Shown piece after piece: positions 42,827 through 53,682 of a stretch of DNA of 64,000 bases. Position numbers and translations under genes: made by a program. Source of the stretch: Hyposmocoma kahamanoa (Eukaryota > Arthropoda > Insecta > Lepidoptera > Cosmopterigidae); contig NW_020653852.1 of the NCBI RefSeq assembly GCF_003589595.1, positions 1,392,955-1,456,954 on the forward strand. The letters run 5' to 3'. The notes below the pieces were generated by a model. It made no database searches. It saw nothing but the letters and a program-made list of their open reading frames with translations, and was not told where the DNA came from. Positions within the stretch are counted from its first letter, which is position 1, and the number at the start of each line of letters is the position of its first letter.

Positions 42827-43040
42827 AAAAAAAAAAAAAAAAAAAAAAAATTCTCTATATGCCTGTTTTGTCGGATCTTTGCATTTGGTTTTCGACGACT
42901 TTTTAGCCGTAGCGCCATCTAGGAGAAATCTATGAAATGATATAACAAAATAATTCTGACGAAATCTTTGTATTAATAATCATTTAGACTTGTTTAAAAT
43001 TACATTTGTGAAATTACTCCGCTAGTTTGTTGTAATTATT

Positions 43041-43345
43041 AACCGACTTCGAAGTTTATAGTTCATACGTTCGCAGGTTATACGTCCGTATGCATGTTTT
43101 CCGATTTCCCCGTCATTTGTGGACCGATTTTGAATCTTCTTTTTTGTTTGAAAGAGTGCTCTCTCGTGGTGGTTCCATTGTCACCAAGTGAGAATCTGAT
43201 GAGGGGATTCCATGTAAATCGAGGAAAATCCTCAAACTTTTTAGGCATGGCCGTGTACTCACCGATTTCTCCATCAATTATGGACCGATTTCGAAGATTA
43301 TTTTTTGTTTGAAAGGGTACTCTCTGGAGGTGGTCCCTGATGTCG
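43041..43345 (+). mobile_element. MITE-G with internal duplication
   Basis: Left end TTAACCGACTTCGAAGTTTA. The segment GATTTCCCCGTCATTTGTGG, ACCGATTTTGAATCTTC, TTTTTTGTTTGAAAGAGTGC is repeated as ATTTCTCCATCAATTATGG, ACCGATTTCGAAGATTA, TTTTTTGTTTGAAAGGGTAC about 155 bp later. The right end is lost. Confidence 0.7.
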
Positions 43346-43775
43346 AAGAAGCTGTATAACACAAATCACAAATTTACTAATTGTTTAACGTACAGACATT
43401 CGAAAATAAAATCTCACGATATTCAATAAACTTCATGTTACAGTTCTATTTAGTTTTCACAGCTGTTAGGTTTTCGTATATGGCATATAAAGTTACAAAA
43501 TAAATGATAATGTGCGCAAATTATACGAGTGCAATTATCACTCTTTTTGCGTAGCACATAAGGCATGAGGTAAGATTACCGAAAACAACAAGTGTTTTCA
43601 AAACGCGAAATCCACTGATTCACTCTGTAGAATGTGGCCCGATTGCGGTTTTAACTTGGATTTATTAAACGTAACACAAACAATGAGTTTATAAATATGT
43701 TTTTATGTTTATATACTTGTATTACAGCGTATGTTCGGCTATTCTTATCTAAAATAGATTTCGATAAATCAAAGG
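43346..43775. other. No recognised feature
   Basis: AT-rich; nothing shared. Confidence 0.35.
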
Positions 43776-43850
43776 CGTGGTGATAATTACCGGGACTCGA
43801 ACTAGGGGATTCTCTGTACTATGAGTACTCACTAGAGCAACGGAATTCAT
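43776..43850 (-). mobile_element. tRNA-like SINE remnant
   Basis: CCGGGACTCGAACTAGGGG is a complement B-box. CTATGAGTACTCACTAGAGC may be the A-box side. No acceptor-stem pairing is seen. Confidence 0.4.
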
Positions 43851-44037
43851 GTCAATCAGCCTAAAACTTTTGAATATACAAACCATTTTCTGCATTTCAG
43901 TTATTTGTGCTTTCAAATACGAGATTGAGAAAGTAGGGCGACGAAATTGGTCTTACCATGACCGGCAACCAGCACTCAGTGCATACTGTGTGACTATGGA
44001 GATCATCTTCATACACTTACTCTGTTCCGAGAGGCAT

Positions 44038-44108
44038 ATGCCACTTGTCAATTTATGTTTAAGGATGACGGGCGTGGTGACAGTATTCCACAGATCTTCG
44101 TGATTGAA
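44038..44108 (+). mobile_element. Rep-A fragment
   Basis: ATGCCACTTGTCAATTTATG, GGATGACGGGCGTGGTGACA, GATCTTCGTGATTGA. It is cut at the start of the CR1-F relic. Confidence 0.75.
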
Positions 44109-44109
44109 T

Positions 44110-44725
44110 TTGCTTTGGGGTAATGCCGCCGATATCAATAGAATCTTTGTCCTGTAGAAACGTGCAGTTAGGGCAATTTACAATCTGGGCCCCAGAGTAT
44201 CTTTGAGAGATAAGTTTAAAAAAAATTAACATTCTTACACTAGCCTCACAGTACATTTATGAAAATGTAATTTATGTTAAAAGGAATAGTAATTTCTTTA
44301 TGAAAAACAGTGACAGACATAACATTAATACGAGGAATAGAAATAAACTAGCTTTTCTTGATAGTCGTCGTAGGTAGAAGATTCCGGTTGATATACAAAA
44401 TTTGCCTTTCACGAGGCTTAAAACTATAGTGAACCAAAAACTTTCTACTAAAGGTTATTATACAACTTCTGCGTACTTGGATGACAAAAATCCGTGGTAG
44501 TAACCCGTTTAGCTCATGGAGGTAGTCTCGATCTCTGATGTTTCAAATAAAAAAAATATTGTAAATGTTATTTACAAAGAGCAACCCCTAGAGTTTCTTG
44601 CTCATTCTTCTCAGGGGACTCTGCCTTACGAATGAGCGGTAGAGTTTAACCATTGTAACGATTTCAAGTGTAATAATGCTTACCTATGAAATAAAGATTA
44701 TTTTGAATTTGAATTTGAATTTGAA
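44110..44725 (+). pseudogene. CR1-F LINE 3' part
   Basis: Starts within the coding end: TTTGGGGTAATGCCGCCGAT encodes the FWGNAAD-type block of the polymerase C-terminus, followed by NRIF. Then come CAATTTACAATCTGGGCCCC, GATAAGTTTAA, GATTCCGGTTGATATACAAA and the 3' UTR (GAGCAACCCCTAGAGTTTCT, CTCATTCTTCTCAGGGGACT). It ends TACCTATGAAATAAAGATTA and (TTTGAA)n. It lies between two Rep-A pieces of opposite strand. Frameshifts break the frame. The (TTTGAA)n ending is what I expect for lepidopteran CR1/Zenon-like LINEs. Confidence 0.8.
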
Positions 44726-44727
44726 AG

Positions 44728-44800
44728 CTCTTCCAGACCGGAACGCTGTAATGTTCATATTACTTAAGTGGCAGAGATAGGCAAGGCGGCGGTACTTCAC
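44728..44800 (-). mobile_element. Rep-A fragment
   Basis: CTCTTCCAGACCGGAACGCT, GTAATGTTCATATTAC, GATAGGCAAGGCGGCGGTAC. This is the 5' half on the minus strand, abutting the CR1-F tail. Confidence 0.75.
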
Positions 44801-45125
44801 TACCTTTCTGATGCATACGGCAAAGAAAAAAGATGGAAAGGAATGGACACCTACATAAAATAATATTAGTTTAAAAGTACAGCATATTTCATGAAATAAA
44901 TTTAGTGATAAATTGTTAATAGTCACATTAAATGTCATAAAAGAATGTGCCTTTTTTTTGAAAGTATAATGCCAAAATATTTGTCAATTTTATAGAATTG
45001 ATTTTGTATTAAAAAGATTATTTATTATCTTTCTTTTCTAAGTGAGGCAATCGTATATGGGCAGTGGTAGTTAGTAGTGTATAATTTAAACTTTAAACAG
45101 TAACTTAGCAGTTTTTTGCAATCTC

Positions 45126-45410
45126 GTTTTTTAACCGACTTCAAAAACATATGTTACGCGATAACTCCGGCCGAATTTAATGATTCTGTTTTTGTTGGAA
45201 AGTATTACTCTTTTAAATTTGAAGTCCCATTTAGGCCTATATTCAGCAGTGGACGTCTTCCGGTTGATATGATAATGATGATGAAATTTAAAGAAAATGT
45301 TCCACCTTTATTTAGATGGCAAACTAGGGAATGAATCTGGTTTCGGGCGTTTATACTTAGCAAATTAGATATAACTTCACGAATTTTTTAAGTCGGTTTT
45401 TTTATAAATA
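45126..45410 (+). mobile_element. MITE-G carrying a small insertion
   Basis: Ends TTTTTTAACCGACTTCAAAA and TTTTTAAGTCGGTTTTTTTA; interior ATGTTACGCGATAACTCCGG, TTGTTGGAAAG, GGCAAACTAGGGAATGAAT. Bases 45233-45283 are a separate retro-tail insertion. Confidence 0.82.
45233..45283 (+). mobile_element. 51-bp RTE/SINE-like tail inserted in MITE-G
   Basis: AGGCCTATATTCAGCAGTGG, ACGTCTTCCGGTTGATATGA and TAATGATGATG: the standard 3' tail of a lepidopteran RTE/SINE group, with nothing of the element upstream. It sits within CCCATTT | AAATTT of MITE-G, where undisturbed copies read CCATTTAAATTTGAA. Confidence 0.8.
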
Positions 45411-45461
45411 AGTTATGGGACTATCAGTTTGTCTTAGTTTCTGGTACCTATTCATTTTTGT

Positions 45462-45485
45462 GTTTGTGTGTGTGTGTGTGTGTGG
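45462..45485. repeat. (GT)n microsatellite
   Basis: About 12 GT units following GTGTTT. Confidence 0.9.
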
Positions 45486-46299
45486 TTATTGCAAGGAATT
45501 AATATGTTACTACCATGACCCCCAATTTCACAAAAAAAATGTTTGCTGATACTCTTTTGGATGCCACTGATAAATCTAATTGATATTTTCTATAGCATCA
45601 GTTAACGCGTTAATTAGAAATGTATAAGACCGTGTAATAACGTCCATCATACACGATTGCTTATTATAAGAACAAAACGGCCCTAAAAACAGCACTATGT
45701 CATCTTTACCAACGGTTTGGCACAATTCTTTGCAAAGCAATAAGGGTATGTTTTGTTTGATGTTTAAAAAAAGTTGACTAAAAATGTAATAAAAGACAAA
45801 ATGCGGAGAATGCGAATCCTCCGTGCACGGACGTGTACAACAGACAGTGTCCCCCGAGAGGTCCTTCGCTATAATCCGTCGCGGCATCCGCGTAACATCT
45901 TCTGGCACATTCTTCGGATATACAGTGAAAAGAACCCTCGCAATCTCGCCTGGAGGATCGCTTAATGCCCCTTTTGTTTCTAAGTATTATAGACGCAATG
46001 ACGCTGGTGACAGCAGAAATATATCACGGGTAGACTCAGTTCTTTGCCCTTCTGAGCAAAGTTAGTCGATGGCCTATTATGTGGAAATCTCTGAAGTATA
46101 CGGGCGTCATTAACTAACTTTTCTTTTAAAGGACAACTGACTCGATATAATATCATTATAACATAACTTCTTGACATATACTTATACAGGGTGTAATCGT
46201 TAAGTCTGCCGTCCGCTTACCAAAAATCGGCTAAGTGACAAAATATTTTTTTGAGATATCGTAAAAAATCATAACCCAGTTTTAGAATATTGAAATCGT
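45486..46299. other. No recognised gene
   Basis: A GC-richer patch at 45806-45960 holds short frames without a motif. TACAGGGTGTAATCGTTAAG at about 46185 resembles the block at 36347. Confidence 0.35.
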
Positions 46300-46460
46300 T
46301 TAATTATAATAATAATAATATAATAATCTTTATTTATCTTAAAACATGGTTTCTTAAACAATAGGGGCTGGAGCCTCCTTTTAAGCATAGCCTGTGTCAG
46401 GAGACTCCGCTCTTTCTTAACTACACGTTTCAAAACAACCAGTATATTTACAGTATATTT
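46300..46460 (-). mobile_element. LINE-W 3' end
   Basis: Begins as TAATAATAATATAATAATCT, TTATTTATCTTAAAACATGG (a reversed polyadenylation-type tail), then GGGGCTGGAGCCTCCTTTTA, GCCTGTGTCAGGAGACTCCG. A related reversed end is at 60668. Confidence 0.6.
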
Positions 46461-46586
46461 ACAGTATAATTACATTTCAGCTTTGCATCGTTAGGGTAAG
46501 TTCCGATAAGTCAAACACGATAATTAATTTTAACTGTTTTTAAAAGAGTTTTTAAATACTAGATAGAAATATTCCCAACTAACTCC

Positions 46587-46757
46587 TAACACCGGTTTTC
46601 ATGGTGACGCCACGGCCGAGTCAATGTAGAAAACTAACTATATTGTTTCGGGTCTGAGTGGTTGTGACACGGTAGTTGTTTCCGATTTACATAACACATG
46701 TGTTTTGGCTACTTACTCTTGGATCAGAGAATGTGTTGTATCCAATAATTCCTCGTG
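46587..46757 (+). mobile_element. SINE-B (Metulj-like), 5'-truncated
   Basis: CACCGGTTTTCATGGTGACG, CCACGGCCGAGTCAATGTAG, TATTGTTTCGGGTCTGAGTG, CCGATTTACATAACACATGT. The A-box is missing and the B-box is deleted. Confidence 0.78.
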
Positions 46758-47488
46758 ATTCCTTGCTTATGAAATATCGTGTTGACGGTTTCGAACTCTG
46801 CTAAAAACAATCTTAAAAAATATGTTTATACATTCAGTTTATAACCAAACAGCTTAAGAAATAGAACAAAAGTTTTCTCCGGTTAATAACTAGCATCCTT
46901 GTAGAAACTGTTTACTATTTCATAGCCGAACATACAACTATTTAAATAAACACATAAATCCAAGCAGTTAACTCTATACAAGCATTAATTTAATTTTCAA
47001 TTGGAAAAAGTTAAATAATTACGGTGATAAAAAAGTAGTAAAGTGGATTAATTAATTGACAGAGGCACTCGTTCTGTAGAGAAACAGTATCATGACACAC
47101 GAAGCTTTAACTCCAAATACTCGGTTGAAAACATGAACACCCTATATTACGTAGACTGCAAAATTGCATTAACAGCGATTTTCCTTTCGTAAAGCTCTTA
47201 TAATAAAATCTGGAATACTTTATCAATAAAAATAATTCGGTATTTAAAAAACAAAATTCGAAAATTCGTGTAATAAATGATTCACCGCCACTTTAACATA
47301 CTTGCGTGTTAATCCCTAAAGTTATAAAAGCAAATAGACGCATGCGCACGTCTGTAGGTAGGCATGTATATCAGAAATGACTCACAGGCCATTCGGCACA
47401 GCTGCGGTCGCAGTTGCAGGCAGCACTGATAAATAAATGAACTAACTGTAATCTGACCACTTCTACACATTGCTGCGTAGTTTTTATT
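46758..47488. other. No recognised feature
   Basis: AT-rich with no shared repeat. Confidence 0.35.
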
Positions 47489-47585
47489 AATAATGTTTTT
47501 TATGATACCAAGTAGCGGAACGAACGAGCTGTGCACCTAAGTACTTCTCTGGACGAGCTCTGTCACGAAGAGCTCTTTTGCTACT
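47489..47585 (-). mobile_element. Rep-A reduced to its two ends
   Basis: TTTTTTATGATACCAAGTAG, CGAACGAGCTGTGCACCTAA then directly GTACTTCTCTGGACGAGCTC and ACGAAGAGCTCTTTTGCTAC. The middle ~200 bp is deleted. Confidence 0.82.
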
Positions 47586-48164
47586 GAATCGTTTTAAAAG
47601 CATTTTTTTGTGTTTGACAAGCAATCTCAAAATGCAGGTTTTTATTGCACGGTACATGTTTTATGTTGTTCTTGAATATTTTAGATTTTATGTTGCATTA
47701 TAAGTGTCGTTGTTGCTTAATGTTTTTGTTAATGTTTTATGTTTTTTAACCATTACGGGCTATAGCAGAATATCGGCGAGGGCTTTGTACTCCATAGTCC
47801 TTTATAGCTGAGTCATTTGATAACTTTGTTTTATTATCGATTTGTGTTACGCTTTTTATTGTGTTGCATATCAAATAAGGCCATTTTGATTTTTATTATT
47901 ATATTTGTTACTAAAACTTGTTAAAATTATATAGCCAACGGAATAGTTTTAACTAGAACCAAAGTCAGAAATCACGATACCTCCCCGAAAAATATGAATA
48001 ATGACAACAAATTATTGGAAACTGGAGTTAATTGAACAATATTTCCATTTACGCTCGAATATTTTAACACATAAAAAGAATAAGCTTACCTCCGTTCAAT
48101 TGCAATACTTAATAGTTTTGTTTTAACAAGACCGAGACTGAGTATTACTCAAATACCAAAAACT
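47586..48164. other. No recognised feature
   Basis: AT-rich. Any 5' portion of the LINE that follows is not recognisable here. Confidence 0.35.
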
Positions 48165-48900
48165 TTATTTAAGGAATGCCTCAAGGCAGTATTCTGGGAC
48201 CATCAGTATTCTTAATATACATCGACGACTTTTCAAGGTCAATTGCACATCCTGTGGTGTTATTTGCAATTGTGAGAATGGAATTAATTTTAGTTTGACA
48301 TGCGTTTGCGATTGGCTAAAATGTTATAATCTTAAAATCAATATTGATAAAACTAAAATCATTAGTTTCAAACAAAGAAAGCAGTATAAAACGAGGTTAA
48401 TGATTTTCTGGGTAAATTGGATAAAACGGACGTTACAAAGTTTTTGGGTTTACATGTGGATAGCAAATTGACATAGAATTTTCAAATTGAACATGTTTGT
48501 TTCTCACTAAGTAAACAGCCGTACTCTCTATGTAAGCTGAACAAAGTGGTTGAGAGAGTGGTACTATATATAGGCTTAGGAGACGTACATAGCTTTTACT
48601 TTAAGATACAGTATAATGTACTGGGGAAACGCGTCTGGTATTGATTCCGTATTCCGTAGTCAAAAGACGTGTATAAGAGCTATCTGTAATTCCAGTTAAG
48701 CGGACAGCCGCAAACCGGCTCCGCTTTAAAGACCTTCATTTGTTAACATTACTTGTTTAATTTTCGTCAAAACAAATCCAGAAATAAACATCGCATAAGC
48801 ACGTAACTACGATAAGCTGAAATCGAAGCTGGCAAAGTATATTTACCTAAACTTCAAGAAAGAAATACACATAGAGTGAATAATACCTCCTTCTGAAAAC
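48165..48900 (+). pseudogene. LINE reverse transcriptase relic with catalytic-region motifs
   Basis: From 48173 one frame reads GMPQGSILGPSVFLIYIDDF: the PQGS(I/V)LGP motif preceding the RT active site. The FADDT catalytic block that should follow is lost after VVLFAI. Further frames give CDWLKCYNLKINIDKTKIIS (from about 48305), then VTKFLGLHVDSKLT (near 48435), then IMYWGNASGIDSVFRSQK (near 48610) and RAI. These are palm and thumb landmarks in correct order over about 500 bp, broken by several frameshifts and at least one deletion. Non-LTR type, CR1/Jockey group, dead. Confidence 0.82.
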
Positions 48901-49018
48901 TCGGAATTATTGTGTTTTGTTCAAATTTTTTTGCTATAGTTTGTTTTGGTTTTATGCTTTTTATCTTTAATTATTCTGGAATTGTAACGAGAGGTATTAT
49001 GAAGGTATTATTATTGTA

Positions 49019-49262
49019 CCAGTAGAGCTTCTTGTGATAGAGTTCGTCCAGGGTAGTACAGTCACCTTATCTACTTTTCCCGCCAGGGTGTTCGTGAAAT
49101 TACCGGCACATGACACTTGCCAACTTATGTTTTAGGGTGACAGTGTCTCTCAGATCTTTGCGATTTAAAACTCTGAGTGGCACTGCAACTGCTATGGACA
49201 GGCGTGTCGCTTAACAGCAGGTGCGCGACTAGTTCTTCCTGTCACTTGGTATCATAAAAAAT
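49019..49262 (+). mobile_element. Rep-A, nearly full length
   Basis: CAGTAGAGCTTCTTGTGATA, CGTCCAGGGTAGTACAGTCA, TTGCCAACTTATG, CTCAGATCTTTGCGATTTAA, GGACAGGCGTGTCGC, CTGTCACTTGGTATCATAAA. The TAATG..CATTA segment is deleted. Confidence 0.9.
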
Positions 49263-49394
49263 GTTACTTGAAGTTTAGGTAAATATACTTTGTCCTTTCC
49301 AATACGTGGTGTTATGTAACGAATCACATAAAGTGAAAATGGCGACAAGCATTTTACAAATTTGCCTTAGATAATTAGACTTATTGCAAATGTT

Positions 49395-49885
49395 AATACA
49401 CATAACAGACCACACTTGAAATCGTCAAAATGATTAACTCTACTAGTCCCTCGTAAGGCAGCTTCCCCTGAGAAGAATGAGTGAGAAACTCGGTAAGAAA
49501 AAAGTTTGCTCTTTGTAAATAAACATTTGTACACATTTTATCAAGAACTAAACGGATCACTACCATGTGTTTTGTGTTCCTAGTACGCATAAGCTTTAAT
49601 AGAAAGTTTTGTTTCACAATAATCAACCGGAATCTTTTTTCACAATAATTTTAAACCTGAACATCATATATAAGATAAGGCTAAATGGGTTACTACCATA
49701 AATTTTTGTCATCGAAGTACGCAGAAGCTTTATAAACAACATTTATGTTTGTTTCGTGATAATTTTAAACCTCATTAATGGCAAATTTTGAATACCAACC
49801 GGAATCTTATTATAGCAGCATGTAAACATTATCTCTTATATGAATTTGTGACGTTGCGAAGACGATTGTTGAAAACCACCAGTAG
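49395..49885 (-). mobile_element. CR1-F 3' region, partly duplicated
   Basis: The first piece has TTGAAATCGTCAAAATGATT, CCCCTGAGAAGAATGAGTGA, TTTGCTCTTTGTAAAT, then ACTAAACGGATCACTACCAT .. TCAACCGGAATC. The second piece starts again with TAAATGGGTTACTACCATAA .. CAACCGGAATCTTATTATAG and runs on into GACGATTGTTGAAAACC. So 49549-49637 and 49682-49810 represent the same part of the element twice. Confidence 0.75.
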
Positions 49886-49946
49886 ACCACCAGACTTTAT
49901 TCTTAACTCTTTTCTTAGAGGACAGTGACTGGCTGTGGAATGTATA

Positions 49947-50140
49947 TATGCGTCTGTGGCGGAACAGTTACCATGTTGGACTGCCACGCAGAGGTCCCGA
50001 ATTCATTACCGGGCCAGGAGAAGTATTTGTACGGCCTACATTTATTTCTCTCGTGAGTTTAGGTGTGTTGTGGTTGTATATGTGTATGTCCATGGCACCC
50101 ATGATACAGGGTTACAGACTATGAGTGTGAGCGTTATTAA
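49947..50140 (+). mobile_element. SINE-C, slightly diverged
   Basis: GCGTCTGTGGCGGAACAGTT, ACTGCCACGCAGAGGTCCCG, GGGCCAGGAGAAGTATTTGT, TCTCTCGTGAGTTTAGGTGT. The 5' AACT and the tail's TTTCCCTAGTGCGGGG block are missing or altered. Confidence 0.82.
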
Positions 50141-51403
50141 TGTTATTATTATTATACAATTAGTAACCAGAGCAATAGGTAACAAGTAATAAGTCGAAGG
50201 GCACTAGCCAATTAATAATATAATATTGCCTACCGGAATCCGTCTCGTGGAGTTATCAGTGAGCTATCAAGTTTGTGTTCAAAGTTTGGGAGTTGAAGGA
50301 AGAGAATTTAATAGACTTAATTGTTTAATTTCTCAAATTTAAATTGTCTTCATTTTCGCCATACTTTTGAAAAGTGATATAGACATTAAAATAATTAATT
50401 ATGCACCCACACAATTAATTCAGTGCGGCAGCAATAAAAACCAGATAGATAAAGAAAGGACTATTTAATATTGTTTCGTTCATAATTTTATTTAGTTTCC
50501 ACTTAAAAAAGTAGACATTTTTGAGGCCAAATAAAATTACAAGTTTCAGAATTCCATCCTTATAACTACTCGAGTTATGTACAATTTTGTTGGCAGCCCT
50601 AATTTATTACCCGTGAAATAGGACGTATGTAAACCAGTAATGGAGGTGTAAGCACGCATGCCATGTTCCCGCCTAAAATTTGCAAAGTAATTGTGCTCTA
50701 TTATTATTTACATAACAATTAATGTCGCTGTGCAAAGCCAAAGATTTCCCAAGGGACAAATTAGGCTCAGTTCTCTATACATTAAGGTTCTCACTTAATG
50801 CGGAACACACGTCTGGCCGGAACAGTCCGTTCGGACTCAATGTCCAAATCTCAAGTGTATACTAGAAAATATTGAAGAGAAGGCGGGGCCGGCCGGTCAT
50901 CGATTTATCATTCAATGACCGGATGACCCGTCCAGGCGTATTCATGAACTCAGGACTGACAGGAACTGAAATGCACGGGTGACGCCCTTACATACCAGGT
51001 CACATTCTTCTTGGCAAACTGGTCCTATGTACTGCGGCCAACTGATCACCTGTGGACCAAGATAATCGTAATATTTATAATGGTTCTTATAAAGAATATT
51101 CTTTTCTTGCTTTTCCAAATAATGAATGAAGTGGACGATGTGGACTGTATGAGAATGGAGTGAGGAAAACTACAGAAATATGCACATATATAGATGAAAC
51201 GCAATAGCTAATCACGACACAGTCTGATAATTAAAACATCAATACAAAGCAAAAAGCAAAATATTATTATTATGGGGTATCCCACGTCTATCGGAGAGAA
51301 AGTACCTTAAATACCGTAGATAGAACATTTTACTTAAAGAAGACTCCATTTTGATTTTAAAAAGAATTGGAACTGAATTCAAAGATTTTTAAATAATCGC
51401 CTG
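50141..51403. other. No recognised gene; one small palindrome
   Basis: CCGGTCAT / ATGACCGG near 50893-50923 sits in a GC-rich patch GGCGGGGCCGGCCGG. Elsewhere AT-rich; no shared repeats. Confidence 0.35.
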
Positions 51404-51450
51404 TTGAGCCGGGAATCGAACCCTCCGTGTGACAAAATCGTGTGACGCTC
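51404..51450 (-). mobile_element. tRNA-like SINE head fragment
   Basis: TGAGCCGGGAATCGAACCCT is a complement B-box in tRNA-like context. No second arm is found. Confidence 0.4.
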
Positions 51451-52084
51451 TGTATACATATTCAAATAAGTCGTATCTTTAAATTAAAATTCTTCTTAAT
51501 AGTTGATAAAAAGATAGCATGCGGCACAGGCATGCACTTTCTGTCACTGGGTAAGCTACACAAACGTCCAATTTAAAACTGCAAATTTGAACTTTATGGT
51601 AATGTCATAAAGCACAATTTTAAACAAAATAGTGTCAACTTTACTACTGAGTATTGACAAACAATTTTTTTAATTATTAATGTTTTCGTTCATGATAAAA
51701 AAGTATCCTACGACACACATTGACCAAGGGACCCGTGATCAGCATTGGACCATACAGAGGTTGAAAAAAACATTCACAAACATAGAATGAAATTAGGTTC
51801 AGGTCAAATGTATGCCCTTAAAATATAAATGCAAATAAACCGTAAAACAGTACAGAAACTGACTCATCCATCAAATGAGATTACATCGCAACGATATAAG
51901 GAAATGACATTTTAAAAGCGGAGTTTAAATGAAATCCAAGTGAATAACAGCGACGCGCGCGCAGCGAACAAAGACTCCGAACATATACCTAATTAGGTAC
52001 ATTACAACCTATGTATGTTTACAATCTGCACATGTGCACAACCACTCATCACAAATATCCCTGAACCCATTGCAAATGTGTTAT
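51451..52084. other. No recognised feature
   Basis: AT-rich; GACGCGCGCGCAGCGAAC near 51950 is a short CG-rich patch. Confidence 0.35.
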
Positions 52085-52170
52085 GGATCCTCAACAGATC
52101 AGTGGTTAGTGGATACTCAAGTGTTAAATGACAACGTCTCAGGTTCGAATCCCGATAGAAACAATTTATG
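52085..52170 (+). mobile_element. tRNA-like SINE head
   Basis: AGATCAGTGGTTAGTGGATA (A-box side) and CTCAGGTTCGAATCCCGATA (B-box), then GAAACAATTTATG. No acceptor pairing, so not a tRNA gene. Followed by SINE-B. Confidence 0.5.
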
Positions 52171-52198
52171 ATATAAATGGTTTCATAAATTGTTTATA

Positions 52199-52395
52199 AC
52201 GACCTCCATGGTTGAGTGACTTGCACACCAGTTTCCATGATGTCGGCATCTCTGAGTTCCCAAGTTCAATCCCCAGGCGGGTCAACATAGAACTTTCTAC
52301 TACTAATTTTCTATATCGTCTCCGGTTTGGATGTCTGTGGTACCTTCGTCATTCATAACACAAGTGTTTTAGTTACTAACTTTGGGATCAGATTT
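52199..52395 (+). mobile_element. SINE-B (Metulj-like), full length
   Basis: ACGACCTCCATGGTTGAGTG, ACTTGCACACCAGTTTCCAT, AAGTTCAATCCCCAGGCGGG, TCAACATAGAACTTTCTACT, TCATAACACAAGTGTTTTAG. C-to-T and G-to-A type changes are frequent, as expected from CpG decay in an older copy. Confidence 0.85.
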
Positions 52396-52534
52396 TTTTA
52401 TGTTTACTAAACTAATTCTGGCCGCAATGATTTTGGCACTTATATTACAGGAAATTCCTAATTATTATCCCTTTTGGATTACAAATAGAGTAGCTACAAA
52501 AAAAACAATTACTTAGTTCAAAAATATTTATGTT

Positions 52535-52995
52535 GGCAACAAAAAATAGCGTGAAGAATGCAGTGATACGTAAACGATGTGGTTTGATAGAGGAAGTAAT
52601 GATAAAAATAGAAGGTACGCTGAGGTGGTTTGGGCACATGAAGCTGATTAATGTAAGTAGAGTAGCGAGAAAGATATATAGAGCGAATTCGGAAAGCAAC
52701 ATTGGAAAATGACTTCTATGAAGGACGTTTTCAGATCAAATTGAGAATGTTCTTAAAATATAATAAAAGATTAACGAATGTATGTGAAGTAAATGAGGGT
52801 TGTCAGGATCGTGGTGGCGATCGTAGTCTTTACCTTCCCCCATAGGAATCCAAAGCCGTGAGTATACGACACAAAATATAATATGACAAGCGAAATTCGA
52901 CTTATCTGTTTACTTATTAACAAACGTAGCGAAAGAAGTCTGCCAAGGTAAGCAGGGATCCGTGGCTTCTGCCTCTGCAGGGAAATAACAGTGAC
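52535..52995 (+). pseudogene. RTE-like LINE C-terminus and 3' region
   Basis: The frame to 52712 reads VIRKRCGLIEEVMIKIEGTL, RWFGHMKLINVSRVARKIYR, AN: the same C-terminal block as the minus-strand relic at 39140-39390. The untranslated part has CAGGATCGTGGTGGCGATCG, TAGTCTTTACCTTCCCCCAT and, near 52965, GGCTTCTGCCTCTGCAGGGA. The 3' end is blurred. Dead. Confidence 0.75.
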
Positions 52996-53682
52996 GTGGT
53001 TAGGTACATTGCCCTAATATATAGCCAAAGTGAATACAAATAAAGACGTTAATAGTTTTGCATGCACATGTGCATTAAACATGTGTGCGTTACACACACA
53101 AATATTGCTAAATATCTCGTCGGAGTGCGCGCGTGTGTGCGTCGAGGCGCGTATTCACATCGAAACGTTGCATTGAGCCAGGTCATGGCACTCGCCGCGT
53201 GCGCAGCTTATTTGTACCTTTATTGCGCTGTTCTATCTATACTGATGTCTATATCGGGTGTTTTTTTTATTTGTGGTGATTATTTTTACGATTTAAATTG
53301 TGTACGTTTAGAGGTCACTCGTGACTGACAGCGGGACGTATACGGGTCGATATAGTTAGTATATACATTTATGTCAGTCTATCCGATATAGCAAACCAAT
53401 AAAATAAAGTAAAAGCAGTATGACCAGTTACTTCTGAACTAGGAAGTGGATCCTAAATAAGTCCGTGAGCATAGTTCTTTGAATTTCTAGAACACCGTGA
53501 ATGAGCAAACGTGATAGGGCAGTATTTACTTTGTTTTAAGTTTGGTCTTTAATAAATGGAAATATTACGTATTAGAGATACATGTCGTCTCTCACTACCT
53601 TGGATGTCTGATCTTGACTGTCTTGTATTGATTACAACGTACGACTTATCGAAGGAATTTTTTCCAAGTGTTAATTTTGAAC
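52996..53682. other. No recognised gene
   Basis: GAGTGCGCGCGTGTGTGCGT near 53125 is a short CG/GT-rich patch. The 88-codon frame at 53062-53328 lacks a motif. Confidence 0.35.

Larger units (their letters stand above)
42296..42935 (-). mobile_element. Rep-D interrupted by Rep-A
   Basis: Part one (42296-42403): GAAATTACTCCAGTAGTTTG, ACGTCTTCTAGC, AAGCCACGGAACGAACCAGC, ACCTCACGAATT. Part two (42852-42935): TCTCTATATGCCTG, TGCATTTGGTTTTCGACGAC, TAGCGCCATCTAGGAGAAAT, CTATGA. The break, after CACGAATT, is filled by a plus-strand Rep-A and the assembly gap. Confidence 0.8.

Noticed and set aside
42667..42935. Frames containing long X runs
   Set aside because: They translate the poly-A tracts and the 100-N gap.
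48165..48900. Viral polymerase
   Set aside because: Motif order and the CDWL..INIDKTKI and FLGLHVD blocks fit non-LTR retrotransposons, not a virus.
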